Shown: in pieces, positions 52,984 to 62,146 of the stretch | How the letters are laid out: the number at the start of each line of letters is the position of its first letter | Numbering within the stretch: the stretch's first letter is position 1 | Assembly: GCA_048887165.1 (NCBI GenBank) | Contig: JBHLJZ010000005.1 | Location: 16,260 to 80,259, forward strand | Direction: 5' to 3' | Source: SOKP01 sp048887165 | Lineage (GTDB): Archaea > Asgardarchaeota > Lokiarchaeia > Sigyniarchaeales > SOKP01 | DNA length: 64,000 nucleotides | Program-made: the position numbers and the translations under genes | The notes under the pieces: model-generated | Seen by the model: the letters and a program-made list of their open reading frames with translations, nothing else | What the model was told of the DNA's origin: nothing | Database searches by the model: none

Positions 52984-54504
52984 TCAACTCTCATCAATTT
53001 TTACGATTTTTAAGTTCTTAAGTTTATCTTTTAATTCAAAATTGGATAAAATAAATATCAGATAAAAGTCACTTAAACTTTTCTCAACATTAAAATGTGG
53101 TAATATTTTTTTTATTGTTCTAATTATGGATCCTCTTTTATTATAAGCAGTAGGAAGGAATAAATTGGAAAATAAAATATTTTTACTTTTAGTTAGCACT
53201 TTTATTGAAATATAAAAGGTTATTGCGAAAAATATTTTTTCTGGAGTAGTTAGTTCTTCAAAGTTTATCTGTTCTTTATTGTTTCTTATAAAAATCAATA
53301 ATATGAAAAAATTTTGTGATTTTTCGTCGATTGTTATCTCAAGATTAGCTGATAAATTTATCTCCTGTAAAAAAACATTTAATAAAGATTCTAAATCTTT
53401 AATAATAATTTCAATTTTTCTAAAACCTTCAAATGAACTAAATATATCAGTTTCATTAAAATCAACCTTAAGTTTACTATTCTCGTTAATCTGTTTTTCT
53501 AACTCTTGAAACTTAATTCTTATTAAAGAAAGATCAAATGAAGATTCTGGATTGAATACTATACTTGGTAATTTTATTCTGTTTAATTCATTATCTAATT
53601 CTTTGATTTGTTTGTTAATAACATTTGGGCTTCTTATTGATTTTAGTTTAGTATTATCTGAAACAATAATTGAAATAGTCTCAGAATTTTTAATCTCCTT
53701 TATTATTTCGTCTTGTAAATTATCTATTTTACTTTCATCATTCTGAATTGTTTCTAATATCTTTTGATAATCTTTTTCATAGCTCATAAACTGTGGTTCT
53801 ATTTCTTGCAATTTTATCCTTGATTTTTTCAAATTTTCATTAATTTTATTTATCTTATATTGTGTTTCTTTTGCCTCAATTTGGAGATCTCTTAACCTTT
53901 GGGAATAAGATGGAGCTAATTCTTTATCTTTTTCATTTAATGCTACAATTTCCATTTTACGAGTAATTTTATTAATCTTTCCAAATATATTCTTTTTCTC
54001 TTTATTTAAATCCTGAATCTTCTGATTATATCCGTAAATTTCATTTTTTATCTGATTCATTTGATTTTTTTGCTGTAAATAATCTTGTTCTAAATATCTT
54101 AACTTATTTTTATTCAGTTCTAAAGAATCATTCAATTTCTTTAATAAATCTTTTGTTGCTGCTAAATTGCTTGACTTTTGGAAGTTCTTTGAGAGTTTTA
54201 ATTCTTCTAACAATGATGCTTTTTTTCTCTTTAGTATATTGAATTTAAGGATAAGTATTAAATACTGAACAAGTTGATAAAATTGAGATACAATTTCGCT
54301 ATTATGTACACTTAATTTGTCAAATTCTTTTAAAAAAGAAAGTAAATTTATGGATTTATCAATATTTTTAAAATCTTCATGGAAGATCTGAAATAGCTTA
54401 ATAAAATTCTCTAGAGATATCAATTTTAAATTTTTTAAAATGATTGAGTAATTATTATTAAAATATTTAGCAAATTGATCTTTTTTGAATTTACCAAGAA
54501 CCAA
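52984..54504 (-). CDS. coiled-coil protein with a degenerate SMC/ABC-head-like C-terminus
   Basis: The annotated TTG gives 506 residues. Helical residues 1-95 come first, then a long coiled coil (about 100-275, KNKLRYLEQDYLQQKNQMNQ...), then a 230-residue C-terminal domain. Its end runs EITIDEKSQ...FEELTTPEKIFFAITFYISIKVLTKSKNILFSNLF...FYLIFILSNFEL. That matches the strand, signature helix, Walker B strand and D-loop order of SMC C-terminal heads, but SGGEK is TTPEK and the DE pair is SN. No Walker A exists at the N-terminus. The frame is open upstream to the previous stop (ISETIITSQDFKI...), so the real start may be a rare AUA or AUC. It is the partner of the kite-like gene that follows. Confidence 0.5.
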   Translation of the reverse strand: MVLGKFKKDQFAKYFNNNYSIILKNLKLISLENFIKLFQIFHEDFKNIDKSINLLSFLKEFDKLSVHNSEIVSQFYQLVQYLILILKFNILKRKKASLLEELKLSKNFQKSSNLAATKDLLKKLNDSLELNKNKLRYLEQDYLQQKNQMNQIKNEIYGYNQKIQDLNKEKKNIFGKINKITRKMEIVALNEKDKELAPSYSQRLRDLQIEAKETQYKINKINENLKKSRIKLQEIEPQFMSYEKDYQKILETIQNDESKIDNLQDEIIKEIKNSETISIIVSDNTKLKSIRSPNVINKQIKELDNELNRIKLPSIVFNPESSFDLSLIRIKFQELEKQINENSKLKVDFNETDIFSSFEGFRKIEIIIKDLESLLNVFLQEINLSANLEITIDEKSQNFFILLIFIRNNKEQINFEELTTPEKIFFAITFYISIKVLTKSKNILFSNLFLPTAYNKRGSIIRTIKKILPHFNVEKSLSDFYLIFILSNFELKDKLKNLKIVKIDES

Positions 54505-54591
54505 GGTGTATTTATCTTTTATTTCTAATTCCTTAGTTCCGATATTTATTTTAAAGTCTTGCGATGTGATGATTGTTTCACTTATGTTTAA

Positions 54592-55635
54592 TTATTCGAT
54601 ACTTTCAAAATGATCTCTAAATTCTTTATACTCGTCTTCTTTTTTCTTTTTTCTCTTTCTAATTATATCGAGTGGATCTAATTCTTTATCTTCAACATTT
54701 AGATATTTCTCCTGAAAAGATTGATCGAATTGAGATTTAAATTTTTCAATTTTTTCAGTGATTTCCTTACTTAGCTCTAAATTTTTCCCATTTTTTGCAG
54801 TATCTGTTATCTTGTTTAACTTTTGTCTTCGCTCTTTTCGTCTTCTTCTTTCAAATTCTTTATGAGATAACTTTAGATAATCTTCATAAAGACCTTTCTT
54901 TTCTTCTTGTTCCTTTTTTAATTTTTGTAATTCTTCTCTTTCCCTAATTTTTTTTATGAATTCTTTTTTAGTTTTAATTTCTTCATGAGTTAATTGATTT
55001 TCAAAATCTCTTAAAAATTTCTCAAAAGTTAATTCAGGATTATCATAAAATTTCTCTTTAAATTGTTTTTTTACTGAAGGATCGATATTATCTGGTGAAT
55101 TACTTAATTCATTGTCAAGTCTTTCTTGAAGTATTTTATTATAAAAAATTGTGAATCTCCTAACAGTTTTGGTAAAAATTGAATTTTGTTTTAAAGAATC
55201 AAATAGCTCAAGCCATTGATTTATATCAATAGCAGGAGTAGGAGATATTTGATTCACAATTTTTGAAATTTTTTTATTCTTTATTAAAAATAGACCAATA
55301 AGCTGAGTTTTTTCTTTTCGTAATTTTAGATTTATTAGACGATTTTTAAAGTTTTCTTTGTATTTTTTAATCAAATTTTCTCTAAAATCTAGGTAACTAT
55401 TAATATTTTCATTAGAAATTCTGATAAGAGCATTATTTAATTTCTCTATAAGCAAAAATAAACTTTCTAATTCATTTGAGTTTTCTTTATCAGGAAAATG
55501 TTGATTTAAATTTTGTTTGTTTGTTATTAATATTTCTGAAATTTCATTTAATTGATTAAGCTTTATTTGGAGATCTTCAATAGGAGATGTTAATTCTTTA
55601 ATTTTATCTAGATCAAACAATTGTTTATTTGTCAT
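54592..55635 (-). CDS. highly charged helical protein of the AAA operon
   Basis: 347 residues with no recognised domain. The first 180 residues are helical, with EDLQIKLNQLNEISEILI-like heptads. Residues 200-300 are dense in K, R and E (REREELQKLKKEQEEKKG and ERRRRKERRQK), and the end is DPLDIIRKRKKKKEDEYKEFRD. It follows the AAA gene by 20 bases, so it should belong to the same assembly. A structural rod or adaptor is the simplest guess; I do not assign a function. Confidence 0.5.
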   Translation of the reverse strand: MTNKQLFDLDKIKELTSPIEDLQIKLNQLNEISEILITNKQNLNQHFPDKENSNELESLFLLIEKLNNALIRISNENINSYLDFRENLIKKYKENFKNRLINLKLRKEKTQLIGLFLIKNKKISKIVNQISPTPAIDINQWLELFDSLKQNSIFTKTVRRFTIFYNKILQERLDNELSNSPDNIDPSVKKQFKEKFYDNPELTFEKFLRDFENQLTHEEIKTKKEFIKKIREREELQKLKKEQEEKKGLYEDYLKLSHKEFERRRRKERRQKLNKITDTAKNGKNLELSKEITEKIEKFKSQFDQSFQEKYLNVEDKELDPLDIIRKRKKKKEDEYKEFRDHFESIE

Positions 55636-55655
55636 TTTACATAATACTATATTTT

Positions 55656-56762
55656 TTATAATTCTCGTGGACTTGGAAAATCTTTTTTATTATTAGTTTT
55701 CTTTAGAATTTGTCTTGCATCGCTTAAAATATCTTGTCTTTCCACATGAATCGCCGTACCGCCAACTATTTTTAATGAATTGTAAAATAAATCATAAGTT
55801 AATCGCTCTGTATTGATAGCTTTTAAAATAGCCACTTTAGTGCCTCTTTCTATATCTGATCCCGAATATCCATAAGTTAATTCTAGTAAACCATCCGATT
55901 TATGTTTTTTATGGAGTTCATTCCATAATAAAATATTATCAAATTCAGAAACTTTATGTCCTAGTTTCTTTTCAGAAGAATTTATAATTTCTTGAATTTT
56001 TTCGTATTCTTCATTTAAATTATCGAAAATTAAATTATCAACACCAATCTTAGCAGTTTTGACCTTATTAAGAAATGCTTCAATAATTTGTTTTCTTAAA
56101 TTATAATCAGGAAATTCAAAGCTTAAATGGAAAGTAAATCTTCGCCATATTGCAGAATCAAGTTGGTTTTGATGATTGGTCGCGCCAAAAATTGCTAATG
56201 GAACCCCTTCGTAGTTAATTCTATCAATAACTTGTAAAAATGATATCACAGCACGTTTAATTTCTCCAACCTCATGAATGTTTGATCTTTCAGAGCCAAT
56301 AGCATCAATCTCATCAAAAAATAATATAAATGAGCCTCTATCTCTAGCTATTTCTGCCGATAAATCCACAACACGTCTAATTTGTTTAATAGTATCACCT
56401 AATAATGGTGATACAAGCCTGTCAGTTTCTACTACACAGATTGGAATTTCATACTTTTTCGCAAATCCTCTTGTTAATGATGTTTTTCCTGTACCTGGAG
56501 GTCCGTATAAAAGAACTGTTAAACTTGGATTAAGTTTTGCTCCTTTTAACTGTGCCATAAAATCATCATATTTCTTTAACGCCTTGAAAAAGTCATCAAG
56601 AATCTCTTTCTTAATTTCATTACCTAAAATATCATCTACTGTTTCTTTAATATCGTTTGGAAAATAAACGGCTCCATATTTTCCCATCCGTTCTTTTATT
56701 ACATCATCTGTATAAGTAATTTTTACTTCAACTTCTTTTTTCGAATTACTAATTTTTCTCAA
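55656..56762 (-). CDS. classic-clade AAA ATPase
   Basis: The 368-residue product (TTG start) has Walker A GPPGTGKTS at residues 87-95, Walker B FILFFDEIDAIGSER near 146-159, sensor 1 ATN in FGATNHQNQLD, arginine-finger motif WRRF near 207, and a sensor-2/C-terminal helix GYSGSDIERGTKVAILKAI near 305. This is the layout of the Cdc48/Vps4/spastin/proteasome type, with one ATPase domain and an N-terminal domain of 85 residues that has no MIT motif. It would form a ring acting as the motor of the operon's complex. The membrane-remodelling Vps4 is an alternative, but no ESCRT-III gene is near. Confidence 0.85.
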   Translation of the reverse strand: MRKISNSKKEVEVKITYTDDVIKERMGKYGAVYFPNDIKETVDDILGNEIKKEILDDFFKALKKYDDFMAQLKGAKLNPSLTVLLYGPPGTGKTSLTRGFAKKYEIPICVVETDRLVSPLLGDTIKQIRRVVDLSAEIARDRGSFILFFDEIDAIGSERSNIHEVGEIKRAVISFLQVIDRINYEGVPLAIFGATNHQNQLDSAIWRRFTFHLSFEFPDYNLRKQIIEAFLNKVKTAKIGVDNLIFDNLNEEYEKIQEIINSSEKKLGHKVSEFDNILLWNELHKKHKSDGLLELTYGYSGSDIERGTKVAILKAINTERLTYDLFYNSLKIVGGTAIHVERQDILSDARQILKKTNNKKDFPSPREL

Positions 56763-56777
56763 CTCTTTTTATGTAAT

Positions 56778-58124
56778 TTATTTATTTTTACTTTCTTTAT
56801 CAAATTTTTCACAATATTCCGCTATCTCATAAATAAAATCCTTAAGGTTATCAATTTGAGACCCTATAAAGTTAAAAATTTCCTTTCTATAATGGGGTGA
56901 ATCTCTAATTTTCATTTTATTTAAGCCTAGATAATTTGGGAAACAAATTAACTTCATTAAATACGGAAGGACTTTCTCATTTGTTTGTAAATCCTTGAAA
57001 ATAGAATAAAAAATATTTTCATCAGTTAATTTCCATTTTAAAATCCCCATGAAAATTAAAAAAGCAAAATTCATAGAAATCCAATTAATCAGTTCTTTGG
57101 ATAAAAATCCTCTTCTGTGAGCAGCGAAAGCGAGATAATATAAAATTAATGTTTCGTTGCTAAATTGAGGTAAATATCTTATAGAGCCGTCTGTTTGCTT
57201 ATTTTCACGCAAAAAGTTGGAATCTAAAAGGATATCTACAAAATCTTCCTTAGGAGCTAAAAAGATTCCATCAATAATTCTTAAGCCTATTCTTTCGCCT
57301 AATGCTTCAATAGCATCTTCTTCTGCATTAGCAATAGAATCTATATATGGGGAAAATACTTCACTTTTTAATATCATTGGAATTTCATAATTTTCTTTTT
57401 CAGGAAATTCTCCAAAATTGGGATCTAAATTATAAAGGGATGTAATGTTATTTATTATTTGATAGATTTTAGGTGTCATCCCGGGAATTTCAAAGAAATC
57501 AGGACTTTCAATATTTTCACGATAATAAGTATGAGGTTGAAGTATATGTCTTTGACATTCGTAATAATCAATTGAATGGCTTAATAATTTTTCATATATT
57601 ACTTTAAAATTAGTTCCTCTTGGAAATAATTTTTCTTCAATAAATTTAACTAATCTGTATAAGTAAGTGTTTTCTAAGTTAGTTTCGTCAGGATTGGTTA
57701 TTCTACGTAAAATGTTTAAGGCTTCCACTGATTCATAAAGAAAGTCAATAATATAATCTTTAATATCAATAATAGGAATTTCTTCTCGATATTTTATAAT
57801 GAAATCTTTAATTATCTCATATACGTTTGATCTGTACATCGCAGAAAATTCTGAAAGAGCTCTAACTTTTCTAATGTTTCTTTTCTCTTCTTCCTGTCGT
57901 ATTTTATCTAATACTTCAGGATCAAGCAGTAGATCAGCATCTAGATCACTAATGATTCTTCTTGTTTCTCTAAGTATAGGGCGCATATGGCTGATAAAAG
58001 TTAAATATCTAGGTAAAATGTCTGTCCATTTCTCCCTTTTTCTTCCTGGTTTTATTGTTCTTGTAGATTTTTTCTTATAACTCATTAAATTCTCACTAAA
58101 CTTTTTAACTTTATTGTTCCCCAT
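56778..58124 (-). CDS. unknown 448-residue protein of the AAA operon
   Basis: ATG at 58124 (TTG two codons earlier). No known domain. The N-terminal 50 residues are basic (KKKSTRTIKPGRKREKW), the rest mostly helical with hydrophobic stretches that are not membrane helices. The sequence LRETRRIISDLDADLLLDPEVLDK and a patch of conserved-looking prolines (FEIPGMTPKIYQI) are notable. It overlaps the preceding gene by 14 bases and is 15 bases before the AAA gene. A scaffold role is conjecture. Confidence 0.5.
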   Translation of the reverse strand: MGNNKVKKFSENLMSYKKKSTRTIKPGRKREKWTDILPRYLTFISHMRPILRETRRIISDLDADLLLDPEVLDKIRQEEEKRNIRKVRALSEFSAMYRSNVYEIIKDFIIKYREEIPIIDIKDYIIDFLYESVEALNILRRITNPDETNLENTYLYRLVKFIEEKLFPRGTNFKVIYEKLLSHSIDYYECQRHILQPHTYYRENIESPDFFEIPGMTPKIYQIINNITSLYNLDPNFGEFPEKENYEIPMILKSEVFSPYIDSIANAEEDAIEALGERIGLRIIDGIFLAPKEDFVDILLDSNFLRENKQTDGSIRYLPQFSNETLILYYLAFAAHRRGFLSKELINWISMNFAFLIFMGILKWKLTDENIFYSIFKDLQTNEKVLPYLMKLICFPNYLGLNKMKIRDSPHYRKEIFNFIGSQIDNLKDFIYEIAEYCEKFDKESKNK

Positions 58125-59250
58125 AGCCAATTAAAACTTCAGCGAATATATTCGCAATCTCAACAAAAATCGGTATTTCTACTCTACATAGGTTTCCTAG
58201 AATCCATTTATTCACATCTTTCAACAAAAACCGTATTTGTTTATGGATTTTTTTATTTACTTCTGAATCTATAATTTTTGTTAACCATTGTCCTCCGCCT
58301 AACCTGTAAGCAATAATCTTGATTAGTGGCTCGAATAAAGGTTCCAACACTTGTTTCATCATCCATGATTTCGGGATTACACTCATTCTTTGCTCATCGA
58401 AATTAGGATCGTTAAGTATTGGATTGGTTTCATCGACAGCGACTTTAGGCATGAAGCTTAATAATAGGACTAAGGCAAATATTGCAGAAATTCCGTTAAC
58501 TGTGTAAGAACCCCCGATTTTCTCAAGATTATCTCTATTTATAGCAATATTTGCTAAAAACATGCAAATAAAAATATTTCTATCAAAATCTTCTGAAACA
58601 TATGCATACCCTAATTCTTCATCAATAATAAGATATTTTTCTTCAAGTATTTTTACAATTTCGTCTGGAAAGGTATAAAAAGTATAAACTTTTTGTTCAC
58701 TTCTTCTAATATCCTTTTCAACAACTAATTCTTTAGAAATAAGTCCAAACATATTTATTAGTTCTTCCAATTGCTTTTTTACATAATGCTTAGGCTTATT
58801 TGGATCACCAAACATTGCAAAAAATTGATAATCAACAATATGAAAATCATTTCGTTTACTAAATGCCTCAACCATTCTATCTATTATTGGTCCTTGAGAT
58901 CCAGTTGCAATCGCTTTTGCTTTAGAGGTTACAAATCCATTTAATAATTCATTTATAATAAAATCTTGTTCATGAGTTCTTGATTTTAAAATTTTGGAAA
59001 ATGCTCCTGCAAAATTAGTAGTATTGGGAAAGAATGCATTTTGAATTTTATCATCAATAGATTTTGTAAAGATATCACCATTATTTTTTGGGAAATGAAT
59101 TTTCATATCACTTAATCTTTGTATTAAAGCCTCTTTAGCTCCAGGTATATTCTCTACATCTCTATTTTCAAGTACTTCAATTGCTTTATTTAGGCCACTT
59201 TCAAAATCCTTTAATAAATCTCTCCATGTAATTTCCCTAAACTCTACCAT
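58111..59250 (-). CDS. unknown 379-residue protein with a winged-helix-like middle
   Basis: Starts with EITWRDLLKDFESGLNKAIEVLE. Around residues 165-215 a helix, helix, beta-pair order (KKQLEELINMFGLISKELVVEKDIRRSEQKVYTFYTFPDEIVKILEEK) looks like a winged helix. The C-terminal third is helical and hydrophobic, without clear membrane spans except a mild one around GISAIFALVLLLSF. No family known. Tight coupling with its neighbours (overlap downstream) shows co-expression. Confidence 0.5.
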   Translation of the reverse strand: MVEFREITWRDLLKDFESGLNKAIEVLENRDVENIPGAKEALIQRLSDMKIHFPKNNGDIFTKSIDDKIQNAFFPNTTNFAGAFSKILKSRTHEQDFIINELLNGFVTSKAKAIATGSQGPIIDRMVEAFSKRNDFHIVDYQFFAMFGDPNKPKHYVKKQLEELINMFGLISKELVVEKDIRRSEQKVYTFYTFPDEIVKILEEKYLIIDEELGYAYVSEDFDRNIFICMFLANIAINRDNLEKIGGSYTVNGISAIFALVLLLSFMPKVAVDETNPILNDPNFDEQRMSVIPKSWMMKQVLEPLFEPLIKIIAYRLGGGQWLTKIIDSEVNKKIHKQIRFLLKDVNKWILGNLCRVEIPIFVEIANIFAEVLIGYGEQ

Positions 59251-59288
59251 AGTATCTCCCTTTTTTTATATTTAGTAAAAATTTTCCT

Positions 59289-60254
59289 TTACCAATTTAA
59301 TTCTGATTTTGTTTTCTTTAGAGCATTGATTAATGGTATTATTATTTTTTTATCATATATATTTGGAGAAGATACTCCCTTTTGGGCTTTCCATCCCATT
59401 TGAGTTCCGTCCCCCATTTCTCTCTGGCCATACTTTAATATATTACCAAGATCTCGGATCCACCAATAAAATCTTAACCACTTTTTATTTGGATTATCTT
59501 TTGAATATATGACAGCAATGGCTTTCCATTCTCCCATCAACCATTTAACTGTTATACCACTTACAGGCATATAATAATTAATCGGAAAATTAGCATGAAA
59601 ATGTAAATCTAGATCTGCGGGAGCTATATTAAATATTGGTTGATTATAACCTTCTAGAATCACAATCTCTCCACAATGAGGACATTCATAATGAGATTTC
59701 ATTTTATCCATTTTTTTTTGACATTTTGGACAAGTTTTATTTTCGATTATTCTAAATTTTATAAGATCTATACTCTTTTCTTTTTCTATTTCATCTTCAG
59801 TTTTAGGCTCATTTTTTCCATACTTTCCTTTCCAATTCCAAAATTCATCAAAAGATGATTCAATCTTTTCTAACGCCTTTATTATATTGTTAAGAACTTG
59901 ATTATCATATATTTTAAACATTCCTGCATGTTGATAGCTTTTCCACCAAGAAATTCTAACATATTTCTCATCTTTTAAAAGAGCGCTATGGCAAATCAAA
60001 ACAGCTAATAATCTATTCTGTGTTTTGTTTATGGTAATCCCTTTTTCACATATTTCATACTGTTTATTTAAGCTCACATTATTATGGAAATAATCTCCAT
60101 TTTGAAAATCTCCTTCTTCGATCTTCTCAGTAGTTTCATCTTCGAGTTTTCTATCCTTTTCCTTTAGGATTTTTTTACATTGAGGACATTGAAAAATACC
60201 TGCTACTAATGGTTGCATATCAATATTACATGCGGGACATTTCAATTTAATCAT
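59289..60254 (-). CDS. protein with duplicated zinc ribbon plus PC4-like unit
   Basis: ATG at 60254; a TTG one codon earlier is possible. The 321-residue product has two copies of the same unit. Unit 1: CPAC/CPQC ribbon (residues 6-27) then a beta-rich segment NRLLAVLICH...YVRISWWKSYQHAGMF and helix VLNNIIKALEKI. Unit 2: CPKC/CPHC ribbon (about 175-195) then WKAIAVIYSK...WLRFYWWIRDLGN and helix IIIPLINALKK. The strand-strand-WW-helix order is like PC4/p15 single-strand DNA-binding domains. A DNA or RNA-binding subunit is the simplest reading. Confidence 0.55.
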   Translation of the reverse strand: MIKLKCPACNIDMQPLVAGIFQCPQCKKILKEKDRKLEDETTEKIEEGDFQNGDYFHNNVSLNKQYEICEKGITINKTQNRLLAVLICHSALLKDEKYVRISWWKSYQHAGMFKIYDNQVLNNIIKALEKIESSFDEFWNWKGKYGKNEPKTEDEIEKEKSIDLIKFRIIENKTCPKCQKKMDKMKSHYECPHCGEIVILEGYNQPIFNIAPADLDLHFHANFPINYYMPVSGITVKWLMGEWKAIAVIYSKDNPNKKWLRFYWWIRDLGNILKYGQREMGDGTQMGWKAQKGVSSPNIYDKKIIIPLINALKKTKSELNW

Positions 60255-61347
60255 CAATAGAAGTAATTAATAATCTTTCATAATCCAAATTTAGTAACTT
60301 TAGTTGTTTTTTAGTAAATTTTGAGAGATTTTCGTTTAATTCTACTACTTTTTTTCTTAATTCAATAAGAGATTCTTGAATATTATTTACAATATCCTCT
60401 TCATTAAACGAGACTTTTTCAATAAATTCAAAATAAGTATATTTTTTATTTCTACCAGAATAAATCCTTTTAATATCTAATAATTTATTCTCAATTTCTT
60501 CAGATTTATATCGAAAGTCTAATAAATATAATAACTGGGAGTTCCATTCCTTAAAGATTTTATTATTACTATCGATTTTATCAAAATTAAATTTATCGGA
60601 GAATTGTACTTTTTGATCCTTGAGAAATTTAATAATATCTTTTTGTTCTTTTATTGCTTTATTTATATTCCTTATAACAGGCTGGTTATTCAATATTGGA
60701 TCAAAAATTTCAATAAATCCAGTAAGTTTATCTTTCATTTCCTTAAATCTTTGATAAAATCCTTCAATAGTAATTTCAATCTTTATAGCTTGATATATAT
60801 TACCAAACTGGTCAAGGATATAATAAAGATCATCTGATAGTGTATAATCATGTTCTCCAATTTCAAATATAAAATTATGTATTAGATTACTTGTTTCACA
60901 TCTTACATCTTTTAACTTGGTTAAAGCCAGATTAAAATTTCTTCGCGTTAAATCCTTAAATTTTTTATTAATTATTAGAAATAAAGTATCATCTGGCACA
61001 GAAATAGTATCTTTTTCTATTGTTATTGTTTCATCTCCTAATTTAACAATAAAATCCTCATCTTTTTGTTCAAATTCTCTGAGGCTTCGAATGTTTTTAA
61101 ATAATCCTAAATCTATTGCAATTTCGATAAACTCTTCAGTCCAAAAGTTCAAAATGTTATTTTTATATATTTCATCTAAAATTAAAATCCTCTCGTAGGA
61201 TTCTATAATTTTTTCATCTGTTAAATCTTTAAATAAATCGTTTCTAATAATATATAAGAATAAAATTACATACCTCATATCGTAATCGTCAAGAATTTTC
61301 TCAATTAAGCCTTTATCATATTCCATTATTAATTTTTTATGGTCCAA
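60247..61347 (-). CDS. unknown 366-residue helical protein, first gene of the AAA operon
   Basis: TTG at 61347 (ATG seven codons later at 61326). Helical N-terminal third, a short beta section (FIVKLGDETITIEKDTISVPD near residue 105), then coiled-coil-prone helices to the end (LRKKVVELNENLSKFTKKQLKLLNLDY). No known motifs. It is divergent from the Elf1 gene with a 199-base gap. It overlaps the next gene by eight to eleven bases, so it is the leader of the operon. Confidence 0.5.
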   Translation of the reverse strand: MDHKKLIMEYDKGLIEKILDDYDMRYVILFLYIIRNDLFKDLTDEKIIESYERILILDEIYKNNILNFWTEEFIEIAIDLGLFKNIRSLREFEQKDEDFIVKLGDETITIEKDTISVPDDTLFLIINKKFKDLTRRNFNLALTKLKDVRCETSNLIHNFIFEIGEHDYTLSDDLYYILDQFGNIYQAIKIEITIEGFYQRFKEMKDKLTGFIEIFDPILNNQPVIRNINKAIKEQKDIIKFLKDQKVQFSDKFNFDKIDSNNKIFKEWNSQLLYLLDFRYKSEEIENKLLDIKRIYSGRNKKYTYFEFIEKVSFNEEDIVNNIQESLIELRKKVVELNENLSKFTKKQLKLLNLDYERLLITSIDD

Positions 61348-61546
61348 ACCTAAAATCCACTTGTTATGTAATAATTGATTATTTTATTTCAGTTAAAAAG
61401 AGTAAATGATGTAATTAAGCATTCCTAAAAAATCTTTCGATTTCCTTGAGTCTACAGTATAAAAAAGCGAAAATTTTTTAGAATTGATTTCCTTTTACTT
61501 ATTGAATTAGAAAGTTAAATTAACTATTTTAAAAAGTTGAGTTTCA

Positions 61547-62128
61547 ATGGGAAGAAGAAAAAGAAAACAGCAGACTTATAAACGAGTAAAGAAAGTGCCA
61601 AAAATCTTTACATGTCCAAATTGTGGAGAGAAGTCAGTAAAAGTAGAGAACATTAGGAAATCTGCTATTGCTACTGTTAAATGTGGGTATTGTGGCTTAA
61701 CTAAAGATGTATTGGTTAATTCAATTTCGGAACCTGTCGATGCTTTTGGTGATTTTATTGATATTTATTATGCTGACCAAGAAATCTTAAGACTTGAAAA
61801 ACGTATTACAAAACTAAAACAAGATAATCAATGGGGGGAGCTTGCTTTATCTTATTCAATTTTATCAGATTTATGCAAAGCAAAAGCAGCTGAGATATTA
61901 GAAGATACCGAAAATATAGATGAAGATGAAGTATTGAAATGGAGATCCAAGGCCGAGCAGTATAAGAAGCTAGAAAAAGAAGCACTATTACAATTGGACA
62001 CGTTTGAATTAGAAAAAGGCATTAAAACAGATGAAGAATCGTTATTTTCTGAACATGATGAGAGTGACATAAAGAAAGAACGAAAAATAGATGATATTTT
62101 TGATGACCCAGGATTTTTAGAGTGGTAA
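61547..62128 (+). CDS. transcription elongation factor Elf1 with helical extension
   Basis: The 193-residue product starts MGRRKRKQQTYK as Elf1 does, with the zinc-binding CPNCG and CGYCG pairs near residues 23-58 and SEPVDAFGDFIDIYY near residue 62, the Elf1 hallmark. Elf1 binds near the RNA polymerase clamp/lobe during elongation. Beyond residue 75 an additional helical, acidic tail of about 115 residues is attached (LRLEKRITKLKQDNQWGELALSYS, then EHDESDIKKE). Such tails are not found in short archaeal Elf1 proteins. Confidence 0.85.
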   Translation: MGRRKRKQQTYKRVKKVPKIFTCPNCGEKSVKVENIRKSAIATVKCGYCGLTKDVLVNSISEPVDAFGDFIDIYYADQEILRLEKRITKLKQDNQWGELALSYSILSDLCKAKAAEILEDTENIDEDEVLKWRSKAEQYKKLEKEALLQLDTFELEKGIKTDEESLFSEHDESDIKKERKIDDIFDDPGFLEW

Positions 62129-62146
62129 TTAACGAAAAATTCTGAA

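Noticed and set aside
55656..56762. Vps4-like ESCRT ATPase
   Set aside because: No MIT domain is visible and no ESCRT-III, Vps25 or Vps22 gene is nearby, so only a classic-clade AAA ATPase is claimed.
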